A stretch of DNA of 64,000 nucleotides. Origin: Thioalkalivibrio paradoxus ARh 1. GTDB taxonomy: Bacteria > Pseudomonadota > Gammaproteobacteria > Ectothiorhodospirales > Ectothiorhodospiraceae. How positions within the stretch are numbered: position 1 is the first letter of the stretch; every line of letters begins with the position of its first letter. Made by a program: the position numbers and the translations under genes. The stretch covers positions 2,516,501 to 2,580,500 of the forward strand of contig NZ_CP007029.1 of NCBI RefSeq assembly GCF_000227685.2. The letters are read 5' to 3'. Below, piece by piece: positions 33,889 to 43,011 of the stretch. The notes under the pieces are model-generated. The model saw nothing but the letters and a program-made list of their open reading frames with translations, made no database searches and was not told where the DNA came from.

Positions 33889-36186
33889 TTAGAGCGACGC
33901 ATAGCGCTTGCGCAGCCGCTGGCGAACGATTTCGGCCGCGGTGTTCAGCAGGAAGGTGAATACCAGCAGCACCAGCGCGGACAGGAACAGCACCCGGAAA
34001 TGCGTGCTGCCCACCGCGGTCTCGGGCAATTCGACCGCGATGTTGGCCGCGAGCGTCCGCATGCCTTCGAACAGGTTGAAGTTGACCACCGGGCTGTTGC
34101 CCGAGGCCATCAGCACGATCATCGTCTCGCCGACCGCGCGGCCGAAGCCGATCATCACCGCGGAGAAGATCCCCGGGCTTGCAGTCAGCAGCACGACGCC
34201 GGTCACCGTCTGCCACGGGGTCGCACCGAGCGCCAAGGACCCGTTGGTCAGGTGCTTCGGCACGTTGAACACCGCGTCCTCGGCGATCGAGAAGATCGTC
34301 GGGATCACCGCGAAGCCCATCGCCATGCCGACGATCAACGCGTTGCGCTGGTCGTACGGGATCCCCACGTCGGTGAACCACTGGCGCATCGAGCCGTCGA
34401 AAAACGCGACCTCGATCCAGGGGCTGCTGGTGACCACGATCCAGCCGGTCAGGATCACCACCGGCACCAGCAGCGCCGCCTCCCAGCCCGACGGAACCAG
34501 GCTCTTGACCCCCTGCGGCAACCGGGACCAGGCGAAGCCGGCGATCAGAACGGCCAGAGGGAACAAAATCACTCCCGTGATCAGGATCGGCAGGTTGTTT
34601 TCGATGTAGGGGGCCAGCCAGATGCCGGCCAGGAAGCCGAGGATCACCGTCGGCAACGCCTCCATCAGCTCGATCGACGGCTTCACCACGCGCCGGATCG
34701 CCGGGGCCATGAAATAGGCGGTGTAGATCGCGCCCATGATCGCGAGCGGCGTCGCCAGCAGCATCGCGAACAGCGCCGCCTTCAGTGTGCCGACGGACAG
34801 CGGCACGATGCTCAGCTTGGGCTCAAACGCGTCGTCGGCCGACGACGACTGCCAGATGAACTCGGGCTCGCCACGGCCCTCGTACCAGACCCGGCCCCAG
34901 AGCGCGCTCAGCGTCGTCTGCGGATGCGGATTGTCGATCGCCAGCACCCGCAGCACGTCGGAGTCTTCGGTTTTCACCAATGCCCGCCGGTTGTTGGGCC
35001 CCATCGCGAGACGCGCGACCGGAACATCCGACACCGACTTCATCGCCAGCGTGACGCTGGAGGTGGCGAAATGCAGGCCAACGCTGCCATCCTCGGCCCC
35101 GGTCAGGAATCCCTTGCGGATGGACTCGGGCTCAATGAAGGTGACTGGGGCATCGTGACCCCGGAAGCCGCGGATGAACGTCATATGCGACTGGCCGGAA
35201 TCTTCGTCCCGGACCAGGAACCACTGCCGCACGCTGCCGTCAGAGCCGCCAACGATCAGCGACCGCGAGCCGACCAGAAACTCGGAAGCGGTGACCCGGG
35301 CGCCGTCGCCGACCAGTTCCACTTCTTCGACCAGGAACGGGTTGTTCCGATCGACGATATTGAAGTTGAACAAATGCCCGCGATCGTCGATCACGAACAC
35401 GTTGCGCAACGTTTCCGGTAGCAGGATCTGCCGCACCGGGCGCCCCATGTCCGGGAGGTCGTAGTCCGATCGGCGGATCTCGACCTCGCCAGTCATCATG
35501 TTGCGGCGCGTCGAAAACAGCGCCATCGCGATCTCGCCCTCCTCGGTACCGCCGGCGACGATGTAGCCGCCGCGTCCTTCGACCACGGCCAGCGCCGAGT
35601 AGTCCTCGACCAGGCCCGCGCCGATGCGGATCGGTTCTTCACCCAGCGGATACGAAAGCTCCGGATGGATATGCCGAACGCCGCCCACGAAGGTCTGCGG
35701 GTACTCGACCTTCACCGGCAGCACGCCGCCGTCCGAATAGCCGAACACGAACAGACTGCGACGGCTCTCGGCGCGATCGAACGCGGTGATCCGTTCGCCC
35801 TCGGGGATCGGCACTTCGAGGCGCTCGAGCACTCCGCCGGTATTGGCATCGAAGAACGTGATCGTCCCCGACTTGGAGAAACGCGCGCCGATCTGCTCGT
35901 AGCGGTCGAGCGTCAGGTGCAATGTCGGCGCCGGGACTTCGTCGCCCGGCACCGTGTATTCGGTTTCGACTCCCACGCTCACGGGCTTGAGCAATGGGAA
36001 CGTCTCGTAGAACAGATAGATGAAGATCAGTGCCAGAGCGAAGATGACGCCGAGTCCGCCGGCGCCGACTCCGTAGCGCGAGAATCCATCCCGAAACGCC
36101 CGAATCTTGCGCAGCTTCTGTCGGCGTTCCGCATCCGGAAGCAGAGAACCTTCCGGAAGAGCGGAGTCGTTGGTGACAGCAGACAT
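33889..36186 (-). CDS. pstC: Phosphate ABC transporter permease PstC, extended form
   Basis: The 765-residue protein has an N-terminal cytoplasmic stretch, a helix near 48-70, then about 400 residues that read like a beta-propeller (repeated strand motifs such as ITFFDANTG, SLFVFGYSDG, LIVGGSDGSVRQWFL). A canonical six-helix permease with GALSLGATPWQT-like loop fills the last 280 residues. E. coli PstC is 319 residues. The ATG at 36186 is supported by AGAGG upstream; the longer in-frame reading is not needed. It is co-transcribed with pstS and pstA; the propeller faces the periplasm if the first helix is inserted normally. Confidence 0.93.
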   Translation of the reverse strand: MSAVTNDSALPEGSLLPDAERRQKLRKIRAFRDGFSRYGVGAGGLGVIFALALIFIYLFYETFPLLKPVSVGVETEYTVPGDEVPAPTLHLTLDRYEQIGARFSKSGTITFFDANTGGVLERLEVPIPEGERITAFDRAESRRSLFVFGYSDGGVLPVKVEYPQTFVGGVRHIHPELSYPLGEEPIRIGAGLVEDYSALAVVEGRGGYIVAGGTEEGEIAMALFSTRRNMMTGEVEIRRSDYDLPDMGRPVRQILLPETLRNVFVIDDRGHLFNFNIVDRNNPFLVEEVELVGDGARVTASEFLVGSRSLIVGGSDGSVRQWFLVRDEDSGQSHMTFIRGFRGHDAPVTFIEPESIRKGFLTGAEDGSVGLHFATSSVTLAMKSVSDVPVARLAMGPNNRRALVKTEDSDVLRVLAIDNPHPQTTLSALWGRVWYEGRGEPEFIWQSSSADDAFEPKLSIVPLSVGTLKAALFAMLLATPLAIMGAIYTAYFMAPAIRRVVKPSIELMEALPTVILGFLAGIWLAPYIENNLPILITGVILFPLAVLIAGFAWSRLPQGVKSLVPSGWEAALLVPVVILTGWIVVTSSPWIEVAFFDGSMRQWFTDVGIPYDQRNALIVGMAMGFAVIPTIFSIAEDAVFNVPKHLTNGSLALGATPWQTVTGVVLLTASPGIFSAVMIGFGRAVGETMIVLMASGNSPVVNFNLFEGMRTLAANIAVELPETAVGSTHFRVLFLSALVLLVFTFLLNTAAEIVRQRLRKRYASL

Positions 36187-36278
36187 GATCAACCTCTGGT
36201 GATTTACTGATACTCGGAGATAGCAATGGGCCCTGGCACCAGGGGTACCAAGGCCCATTGCGGGTTACCGGACTGTCC

Positions 36279-37235
36279 TCAATCGAGGTTGAATTCCGTC
36301 CGGAACCGTTCCGCGGCGCTGGCGGAAAGCGTCACGTAGCCGTCACGGTGCACGACGCCCTGGCCTTCCTTCGACAGCACGAGGCGGAAGAACTCGCGCT
36401 CGAGCGGGTTCCAGCCGCTTTCCGGGTTCTGGTTGGCCGCGATGTACAGGAACCGCGCCAGCGGGTAGTCACCGGTGGCAGCATTGTCGCCGGTGGCCTC
36501 GAAACCGTTCAGGGGCACCACGCGCACGCCGGCGGTACGGTATCCGATGCCGGAGTAACCGATACCACCCAGCGTCTGCTCGACACCGCGCACCACCGCC
36601 GAGGAACCGGGCTGCTCGTTCACGGTCGCCCGGAAATCACCGCCGCACAGCGCGTTCTCGCGGAAGAAGCCGTAGGTGCCGGAAACCGCGTTGCGACCGA
36701 AGATGGTGATGTCGCGGTTGGTCCAGCCACCGGTCAGGCCAGCGTCGCCCCAGGTGTTGATGTCACTGTCGTGACCGCAGGCGCGGGTGGCCGAGAAGAT
36801 CGCATCGACCTGCTCCATCGAAAGAGTCTCGACCGGGTTGTCCTTGTTCACGTACACCGCGATCATGTCCACCGCGACCGGAACCAGCGTCGCCGGATAG
36901 CCGTGGCGGTCCTCGAACGCACGCATTTCGGAATCCCGCATCGGGCGGCTCATCGGGCCGAAGTTCGAGGTGCCCTCGGTCAGCGCCGGCGGGGCGGTCG
37001 AGGTGCCGGCGCCCTGGATCTGAATGTTCACGTTCGGGTAGTGGTTCGCGAATTCTTCGGCCCAAAGCGTCATCAGGTTGTTCAGCGTATCGGAACCGAC
37101 CGAGCTCAGGTTGCCGGAAACGCCGGACACGCGCTCGTAGCTCGGCAGGTTCTCGTCGACGTCGGCGGTCGCCACGGAAACGGAAACGCCCAGGGCAGCG
37201 ACAACGCCCAGGACCAGGGATTTCTTCATCGTCAT
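36279..37235 (-). CDS. pstS: Phosphate-binding protein PstS
   Basis: This 318-residue periplasmic receptor captures phosphate for PstCAB. It has a signal peptide (residues 1-24, cut after VATA) and the phosphate-contact segments SVGSDTL, GAGTSTAPPALTEG, SRPM and the FGRNAVSGTYGFF loop. A GAGGA lies nine bases before the ATG. It is the first gene of the pst operon, behind a Pho-box-like promoter; the 92-bp gap to pstC includes a GGGCC...GGCCC hairpin near 36227-36256 that may leave pstS mRNA in excess. Confidence 0.95.
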   Translation of the reverse strand: MTMKKSLVLGVVAALGVSVSVATADVDENLPSYERVSGVSGNLSSVGSDTLNNLMTLWAEEFANHYPNVNIQIQGAGTSTAPPALTEGTSNFGPMSRPMRDSEMRAFEDRHGYPATLVPVAVDMIAVYVNKDNPVETLSMEQVDAIFSATRACGHDSDINTWGDAGLTGGWTNRDITIFGRNAVSGTYGFFRENALCGGDFRATVNEQPGSSAVVRGVEQTLGGIGYSGIGYRTAGVRVVPLNGFEATGDNAATGDYPLARFLYIAANQNPESGWNPLEREFFRLVLSKEGQGVVHRDGYVTLSASAAERFRTEFNLD

Positions 37236-37312
37236 GATCAGGATTCCTCAGTTGGAATGGTCGTAACGAACTGGGCTGGCTGAGAGGCCGGTGCCTTCCA
37301 TTCGCGGCCGGC

Positions 37313-37366
37313 AGTATGAAAGCGCTCGGTCACAACTATATGAATGCGAGATGACAACTTTGTGAC
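37313..37366 (-). promoter_or_regulatory. Pho-box-type promoter of the pst operon
   Basis: Read on the minus strand, 37366-37329 contains four repeats at 11-bp intervals: GTCACAA, TGTCATC, TTCATAT and TGTGACC. This matches tandem PhoB half-sites (consensus CTGTCAT every 11 bp). A -10-like CATACT follows at 37318-37313. No ordinary -35 is present, as expected for a PhoB-activated promoter. Confidence 0.7.
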
Positions 37367-37387
37367 GACGCCGGACCGGTGACGCCG

Positions 37388-38254
37388 CTATCGGGCGGCC
37401 AGGGGGAATCCGGGCGCACGCTGCACATCATGGATCTGCAGATCCAGGCGCCGGAATTCGTTCGCGCTTCCGGCACCCTCGATGACGCTGATACGGGTCG
37501 GGGTCAGCGCTCTTTCGATCCAGCGCCAATCGCCGAGCTCGACACACACGGTTGCACCCGTTTCCGGATCGTGGAGCCCGATAGCCCGCGGGCGTTGCAT
37601 CGAGTCGAAGTCCAGCGTCACGCGGCTTCCCGTTTCGGGCAACACCCCCTCCCATGCCGAGCCCTCCTCGATGACCTGCCACTGCACGCCGCGGTCGACG
37701 AACCAGCACCAGGGCGCAAGCGCACGTTCGCCAAGCGCCTGTGCCCGAAGCGCAAGCGGGGACGGACCGCACCCGGGGCACTCGATCCGGAACAGCCCCA
37801 GCCACCAGTAGCTGCTGGAGATTCCTCTACCGTCGACCCGATGGATCTCGACGATCCAGCCGAACCGTCGCAGGCCGACCCGCCGGATCTGCGCCCAGCC
37901 GCCGCAGGGAAGAAGGAAGCTCTCGGCCGACACCGGCCGGTCGCGATCGTCGCTGTCGTAGCGCAGGCGCCCGGACGCATGTATCACCAAGGGGCCGAGC
38001 CCAACACCCCGACCAACCAGCGCGGTGACCAACCGGCGGGGCAGTTCTCCACGAACATCTCCGAACCGGGCCTGCATGCCGTGGCGCGCCGGTTCCTGCG
38101 CGAAGTCCGCCACCGCCGACAGATAGTCCGCCTCGACCTGCAAGCGAATTCGCCGCGCGCGCAACCAGAGCAGCGTCAACGCCAACGCGACGCCGGCGGC
38201 CAACCCAAGGAGCCACGGCAGAACCATCCACAGAGCGCCTGCGAAACCGGTCAC
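37388..38254 (-). CDS. Hypothetical membrane-anchored protein
   Basis: The 288-residue product has one or two N-terminal helices (about 8-32) followed by a cytoplasmic or periplasmic domain rich in W, G and R. I see no family motif. An isolated CPGC pair (CxxC) sits at about residue 155 in FRIECPGCGPSP. It is the last of three same-strand genes (Sel1 protein, FKBP isomerase, this one) with a 22-bp gap, and ends just before the pst promoter. Confidence 0.65.
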   Translation of the reverse strand: MTGFAGALWMVLPWLLGLAAGVALALTLLWLRARRIRLQVEADYLSAVADFAQEPARHGMQARFGDVRGELPRRLVTALVGRGVGLGPLVIHASGRLRYDSDDRDRPVSAESFLLPCGGWAQIRRVGLRRFGWIVEIHRVDGRGISSSYWWLGLFRIECPGCGPSPLALRAQALGERALAPWCWFVDRGVQWQVIEEGSAWEGVLPETGSRVTLDFDSMQRPRAIGLHDPETGATVCVELGDWRWIERALTPTRISVIEGAGSANEFRRLDLQIHDVQRAPGFPLAAR

Positions 38255-38276
38255 GAGCCCGCCGACTGGTTTCGCG

Positions 38277-38828
38277 TCAGCGCAGGCCGGGAACCGGGCG
38301 TTCCCATTCCTCGATCTCGCGCGGCGGATCGGGCATCACGATGGCGAGCAGCTCCAGTTCGAAGATCAGCGTTTCCTCCGGGCCGATCCGGCCACCCCCG
38401 GCGCGCCCGTAGGCGAGTTCCGGCGGCACCACCAGCCGCAGCCGTGTCCCCACCGGAGTCGACACCAGCGCTTCGCGCCAACCGGCAATGGTGCGCTCGA
38501 TCGGCACAGTGGCCGGCTCGTTGCGGCGCCACGAGTTCTCGAACTCGCGGCCATCCAGGTGCCAGCCACGGTAATGCACCTGCACCCAGTCGTCCTCGTC
38601 CGGCACCGTCCCCTGCCCTTCACGCAACACCTCGACCTGAAGCCCGTTGTCCCAGACGACCACCCCAGGCCGTCGCTCGTTCTCGGAGCGGTAGGCCAAT
38701 CCCTCCTCGGCGTTCATTTCCGCAAGCAGGATGCGCTCTTCGATCTGTTCCGGAGTCAGCCCGCAGGAGCGGGCCCCCAGGAACACGAAAACCAGTGCCA
38801 GCAGGCTGATCAGGATTACCTTGAGCAT
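38277..38828 (-). CDS. FKBP-type peptidyl-prolyl isomerase, membrane-anchored
   Basis: The 183-residue protein has an uncleaved-looking signal segment (residues 3-20, ending LGARSCG, a possible lipobox). A spacer helix is followed by an FKBP domain: VQVHYRGWHLDGREFENS, VIPG-type PVERTIAGWREAL, LRLVVPPELAYG and the closing LIFELELLAI. It catalyses proline isomerisation in the periplasm. The ATG at 38828 lies 4 bp behind the Sel1 gene stop. Confidence 0.88.
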   Translation of the reverse strand: MLKVILISLLALVFVFLGARSCGLTPEQIEERILLAEMNAEEGLAYRSENERRPGVVVWDNGLQVEVLREGQGTVPDEDDWVQVHYRGWHLDGREFENSWRRNEPATVPIERTIAGWREALVSTPVGTRLRLVVPPELAYGRAGGGRIGPEETLIFELELLAIVMPDPPREIEEWERPVPGLR

Positions 38829-38832
38829 CGGA

Positions 38833-39705
38833 TCACGGCCTTGCGACCGCCCAATCCACTGCGCGCTGCCGCGCCTCGCGCAGCGCTTCAGGGGTGAGCT
38901 GTTCCTCGAGCACGAGGCGGATCCGGTTGCCGAGGTCGTCGCCGTCCGCCGCAGACAGACTGGCCCACTTGGTTGCGCTGACGGGGTTGGCCTCGACGCC
39001 ACGCCCCTCGGTGTACATCAGCGCGAGCCAGGCCTGCATCCTGGCGTGCCCCTGCTCGGCGCCGATCCGGGTGTATCGAGCCGCCGCGTCATCGTCGACC
39101 GGGTGGTCGCCGATCCCCTCAGTGTAGAGCCGGGCCAGAAAATACGCGGCGAGCACCTGACCCTGCTGCAGCGCATCGTCAAGCAGTTCCCTTGCCTCGA
39201 ACACCCGATCGGGGGCGCGGCCGCCTTGCGCATCGGCGATCAGCACCGAGGCCCAGGCAACCCGTGCCGGGGCGTAATCCGCGTCGATCGCACTCAGGAA
39301 CCACGCCTCGGCCTGGACGCGGTCGCGGTCCACACCCTGGCCACCGAGGTACATCCAACCGAGCTTCACCGCGAACTCCTGCGCCCCGGCCTTTGCCGCG
39401 CGGGCGTACCATTCAGCGGCGCGTGCGCCGTCCTGCGGAACCCCTTTGCCCTCCTCGTACATCCAGCCGAGGTAGCTCATCGCGGTGGGAGACCCCGCCT
39501 CGGCCGCTTCGGTGAAGGCCTCGCGCGCCGAATCCCAGTCTGGCGGGTCGAGCGCGAGGGAGGCATGGGCCCGCGTCTCGGCAGCGTCCGGTTCGGCAGC
39601 CGATGCCGCAGAATGCAGCGCCCCAGCGCCGAGAGCGGCGATCAGCCCCGGCACAAGCAGCAACCGAAAAGTCCGGCGGGTCAAGTCAATCAAGTTACGG
39701 TACAT
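38833..39705 (-). CDS. Sel1-like repeat (TPR) protein, exported
   Basis: After a signal peptide (about 1-37) the 290-residue protein consists of five to six Sel1-type repeats, recognisable by the AMSYLGWMYEEGKGVPQD pattern recurring as VKLGWMYLGGQGVDRD, AYFLARLYTEGIGD and AWLALMYTEGRGVEAN. Such proteins are periplasmic scaffolds. It may form a unit with the FKBP isomerase four bases downstream, suggesting an envelope assembly role. Confidence 0.88.
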   Translation of the reverse strand: MYRNLIDLTRRTFRLLLVPGLIAALGAGALHSAASAAEPDAAETRAHASLALDPPDWDSAREAFTEAAEAGSPTAMSYLGWMYEEGKGVPQDGARAAEWYARAAKAGAQEFAVKLGWMYLGGQGVDRDRVQAEAWFLSAIDADYAPARVAWASVLIADAQGGRAPDRVFEARELLDDALQQGQVLAAYFLARLYTEGIGDHPVDDDAAARYTRIGAEQGHARMQAWLALMYTEGRGVEANPVSATKWASLSAADGDDLGNRIRLVLEEQLTPEALREARQRAVDWAVARP

Positions 39706-39738
39706 CGATCATTCTTCCATTCAAGAAAACGAACCTGC

Positions 39739-39833
39739 AGGGCACGAAAGCGCAGCGTCATCCGCCACGCAGCGTCGGCACCGCCCCGGTGTGCCCGATG
39801 GTGGATCACGGCCTTCGGCCTCTTCCACCCTAC
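39739..39833. repeat. Degenerate A-B palindromic element before the Sel1 gene
   Basis: A B-type arm remnant (about 39739-39766, ending CGTCATCCGCC) and a mutated A-type arm (39800-39833, GGTGGATCACGGCC...CCACCCTAC) keep the family spacing but have lost the GTAGGGCGGA end on the left and several paired bases on the right. This is the oldest-looking copy in the window. Confidence 0.65.
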
Positions 39834-39860
39834 CCCGGCGCGAGTGCAATGGGCATCCGG

Positions 39861-41195
39861 TCATGATCCGGCGCCGGCATGCTCACGCTCGGCAAGGGAC
39901 TGGCGCAGCAGCTTCGCCGGGAACACGCAGGTGAACCGGCTGCCCTGGCCCGGCGTGCTGCGGATGCGCAACTGGGCTTCGTGCCGCATCAATACGTGCT
40001 TCACGATCGCGAGTCCGAGACCGGTGCCGCCGCGGCTCTTCGAGCGACCGTTGTCGACGCGATAGAAACGCTCGGTCAGACGATCGATGTGCCGCGGCTC
40101 GATGCCGATCCCGGTGTCCTCGACCTCGAGGTATCCGGCCTGATTATCGGATGACCAGCGCAGCGAGATCCGACCGCCCTCCGGCGTGTAATGGACGGCG
40201 TTGAACAGCAGGTTAGCGAAGGCGCTCCGGAGTTCCTTTTCGTTGCCCAACAACAGCAGCCCGGGCGTGGCTTCCAGCTCCAGCTGGTGCTGGCGCGCGC
40301 CCGAGAGTACACGCGCCTCGTCGATCAGGCCCGGCAACAGCGCCGGAACATCCACCCAGCGTCCGTTGCGGGGTGCGCCTCCGGTTTCGAGCCGAGCCAG
40401 CAAGAGCAGATCGTCGACCAGGTGCTTCATCCGTTCGGCCTGCTCCTGCAACAGGCGCACCGACCGGCCAAGTTCGGGGTTGCCGCCGATCTCCTCGTCG
40501 AGCGTCTCCGCCACCCCGTAGACTACCGACAACGGCGTGCGCAGCTCATGCGAGACGTTGGCGACGAAGTCGCTGCGCATGGTTTCGAGCCTCTTCATCG
40601 CCGTAATGTCCCGCGCCAGCAGCAGATAGCGCTTCCTTGCGTAGGGGATCAGCCGGATTTCCAGCCAGATCCGTGCATCGGCTGGCGATGGCAGCGAGAG
40701 GCTGCGCGCTTCGTGCACATGCTGCGCCAGAAACGACACGAACTCCGGGTGGCGCACGATGTTGGTGATCCGCCGCCCCTCGTCGCGCGGCCATTGCAAC
40801 CCCAGCAGGTCCAGTGCGGCCTGGTTGCACCACTCGATGGCATAATCGCCTCGCAGCACCACGGTCGCGTCCGGCATCGCCCTGATCGAGTCGCGATAGT
40901 TGCGGACCAGATTGCGCCGGCGCTTGTCCCGCTCCCGGCTGCGGCGACGCATTCGGTACAGTCCGTCGAAGATTTCCCCCCACAGCCCCAGCGACCGGGG
41001 CGGATCCAGCTTCCGGGTCAGGCGCAGCCAGCGCTCCAGGCGCCGCAGGTTATGGAAGTTCCAGGCCAGTGCCGCAAACGCACCGAGCAGAAATACCAGC
41101 AGCCATTGCGCGGTCCACCATCCGATCAGAACCAGACCCAGCAGCGCCAGCGCAAAGCGGGCCTGCCACAGGGGCCACGGATTTCGGGGGATCAT
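39861..41195 (-). CDS. phoR: Phosphate regulon sensor histidine kinase PhoR
   Basis: The 444-residue kinase has two N-terminal helices (about 14-46), a PAS domain (about 100-195) and the dimerisation domain with phospho-accepting H216 in NVSHELRTPLS. A full HATPase follows (N-box FANLLFNAVHYT, DTGIGI, RGGTGLGLAIVKH). It senses Pst/PhoU status, not phosphate itself. It lies downstream of phoB on the same strand with a 79-bp gap. Confidence 0.93.
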   Translation of the reverse strand: MIPRNPWPLWQARFALALLGLVLIGWWTAQWLLVFLLGAFAALAWNFHNLRRLERWLRLTRKLDPPRSLGLWGEIFDGLYRMRRRSRERDKRRRNLVRNYRDSIRAMPDATVVLRGDYAIEWCNQAALDLLGLQWPRDEGRRITNIVRHPEFVSFLAQHVHEARSLSLPSPADARIWLEIRLIPYARKRYLLLARDITAMKRLETMRSDFVANVSHELRTPLSVVYGVAETLDEEIGGNPELGRSVRLLQEQAERMKHLVDDLLLLARLETGGAPRNGRWVDVPALLPGLIDEARVLSGARQHQLELEATPGLLLLGNEKELRSAFANLLFNAVHYTPEGGRISLRWSSDNQAGYLEVEDTGIGIEPRHIDRLTERFYRVDNGRSKSRGGTGLGLAIVKHVLMRHEAQLRIRSTPGQGSRFTCVFPAKLLRQSLAEREHAGAGS

Positions 41196-41274
41196 CGCTG
41201 GCCGAATGCCGGTTGCCCCGGGCCATTACCCGAGCACACAGGAACGACGCCCGCGCAATGCGCCACGAAACGGT

Positions 41275-41964
41275 TCAAGGCTGCCTGGAGAAACGATACC
41301 CGGCACCGCGGATGGTTTGTACCAGGGCATCATGACCAGAACCCGACAATGCAATCCGCAAGCGACGGATATGCACATCGACCGTGCGCTCCTCGACGTA
41401 GACGTTCGTACCCCATACGTTATCGAGCAATTGGCCGCGCGTGAACACGCGATCCTGATGGGCCATGAAAAAATGCAGCAAGCGGTACTCGGTCGGCCCC
41501 ATTTCGACGTTCGCGCCGTTCGCGGTAACCCGGTGGCTCACCGGGTCCAGCCGCAGCCCTTCGACCTCCACCGGCTCGTCGCTGCTGGTCGGCGTGGTGC
41601 GACGCAGGACGGCCCGAATCCGCGCCACCAGCTCCCGTGGGGAGAACGGCTTGGTCACGTAATCATCGGCACCGACTTCGAGACCCTTGACACGATCTTC
41701 CTCTTCTCCGCGCGCGGTGAGCATGATGATCGGAATGTTCCGGGTGTGCGGAGCACTCTTGAGCGACCTCGCCCACTCGACCCCGCTGACATCAGGCAGC
41801 ATCCAGTCGAGCAGGATCAGCTCCGGCAACTGCTGCAGCAATGCCGCGCGCGCCTCGCGCACGTCGGCAGCTTCGATCACGTTGAATCCTGCCTTCTGCA
41901 GCGGGCCAGCGAGCACCTCTCTAACCGCCGCATCGTCCTCCACGAGGAGGATGTCGAGTTCCAT
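41275..41964 (-). CDS. phoB: Phosphate regulon response regulator PhoB
   Basis: The 229-residue OmpR-family regulator has a receiver domain (phospho-acceptor D53 in LLDWMLPD, K in VTKPFSP) and a winged-helix DNA-binding domain with the recognition segment [15 protein letters not shown], nearly identical in kind to E. coli PhoB. It should bind the repeats before pstS and before itself. Confidence 0.95.
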   Translation of the reverse strand: MELDILLVEDDAAVREVLAGPLQKAGFNVIEAADVREARAALLQQLPELILLDWMLPDVSGVEWARSLKSAPHTRNIPIIMLTARGEEEDRVKGLEVGADDYVTKPFSPRELVARIRAVLRRTTPTSSDEPVEVEGLRLDPVSHRVTANGANVEMGPTEYRLLHFFMAHQDRVFTRGQLLDNVWGTNVYVEERTVDVHIRRLRIALSGSGHDALVQTIRGAGYRFSRQP

Positions 41965-41998
41965 GATCCACTTCCCGTCTGAAACGTGCCGGCATTAG

Positions 41999-42027
41999 AT
42001 AACAGGCAGGTTACACAATCTTTACAG
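41999..42027 (-). promoter_or_regulatory. Pho-box-like repeats upstream of phoB
   Basis: Minus strand 42027-41999 reads CTGTAAAGATT-GTGTAAC-CTGC-CTGTTAT: three half-sites at 11-bp spacing, the last matching CTGTCAT at six of seven positions. This implies autoregulation of phoBR. The repeats lie 35 bp upstream of the ATG. Confidence 0.55.
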
Positions 42028-42239
42028 GAGGGTACCGACGACCTGCGGGCGGCCTGAACGCCGCACCATGGATGACACCGCACACGGCCGCCTCCCGGAA
42101 ACTCCCGTTGGATCACCGGCAGGGTTGTCAGTCCCGTGGGTACCAGCGGCCCGCGGCCGCGCAATTCCGCATCAGAACCGGCTCTTGATGCAGTCGCAGC
42201 CGCAAAGCTGCTAGCTTGTCCAACGGTCCAACCGGAGGC

Positions 42240-42998
42240 ATGGCATTGCCGTACAACGAACAAAGCATCACCTCGGTCCGGCGCTGGTCACCGAAGACCT
42301 TCAGCTTCACGACCACGCGTCCCGAGGGTTTCCGATTCGAGAACGGCCAGTTCGTGACGCTGGGCCTGCGCCGAGAGGGCAGGCTGATCCCGCGCGCCTA
42401 CTCCATCGTCTCGGATCCACGCGAGCCGGACCTCGAGTTCCTGAGCATCCACGTTCCGGACGGCCAACTGACGAGCCAGCTGGCGGAACTGGGGGTTGGC
42501 GACAGCGTCTGGATCAACAGCAAGGTTACCGGCTCGCTGACGCTCGAACATGTGCTGCCAGGCCGGAACCTCTACCTGCTGGCCACCGGAACCGGAATCG
42601 CGCCCTTCATTTCCCTGATCCGGGGCAAGAAGGTTTTCGAGCACTTCGAGCGGGTCATTCTGGTGCACAGCGTGCGCACCGCACCCGAGCTCAGCTACCG
42701 CGAGGAAATCGAGCACCGGGCCGGCGACCGGCTACGTTATGTGCCGACCGTAACCCGGGAGGCGCACGCAAACACCCGGCGCGGGGCTGAACTCTTTCGC
42801 AGTGGCGAACTGTTCCGGATGCTGGATCTTCCGGCCGCAGACGCGGAACTGGACCGGGTGATGCTCTGCGGCAACCCGGAGATGAATCGCGAGATGACCG
42901 AGTTCCTGAAGGCGGCGGGCTGGACGATGACCAACTACAAGGGCGTCGGCAATTTCACCGTCGAGCAGGCCTTCGTCGGCACCCGCGCCGGTGACTGA
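42240..42998 (+). CDS. fpr: Ferredoxin-NADP reductase
   Basis: This 252-residue FAD enzyme moves electrons between NADPH and ferredoxin or flavodoxin. It has the FAD-binding RAYSIVS motif, the NADP-binding GTGIAPFISLIRG, an HSVRTAPELSY segment and MLCGNPEMNREM, with the family's C-terminal VEQAF. The ATG at 42240 has GGAGG only one base upstream, so the TTG at 42246 with seven-base spacing may be the real start. It is divergent from phoB, with about 275 bp between them. Confidence 0.9.
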   Translation: MALPYNEQSITSVRRWSPKTFSFTTTRPEGFRFENGQFVTLGLRREGRLIPRAYSIVSDPREPDLEFLSIHVPDGQLTSQLAELGVGDSVWINSKVTGSLTLEHVLPGRNLYLLATGTGIAPFISLIRGKKVFEHFERVILVHSVRTAPELSYREEIEHRAGDRLRYVPTVTREAHANTRRGAELFRSGELFRMLDLPAADAELDRVMLCGNPEMNREMTEFLKAAGWTMTNYKGVGNFTVEQAFVGTRAGD

Positions 42999-43011
42999 CG
43001 GCGGGCGCGCT

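Noticed and set aside
33583-35421. 612-codon plus-strand frame opposite pstA and pstC
   Set aside because: It is His/Arg/Asp-rich shadow coding of the two permease genes.
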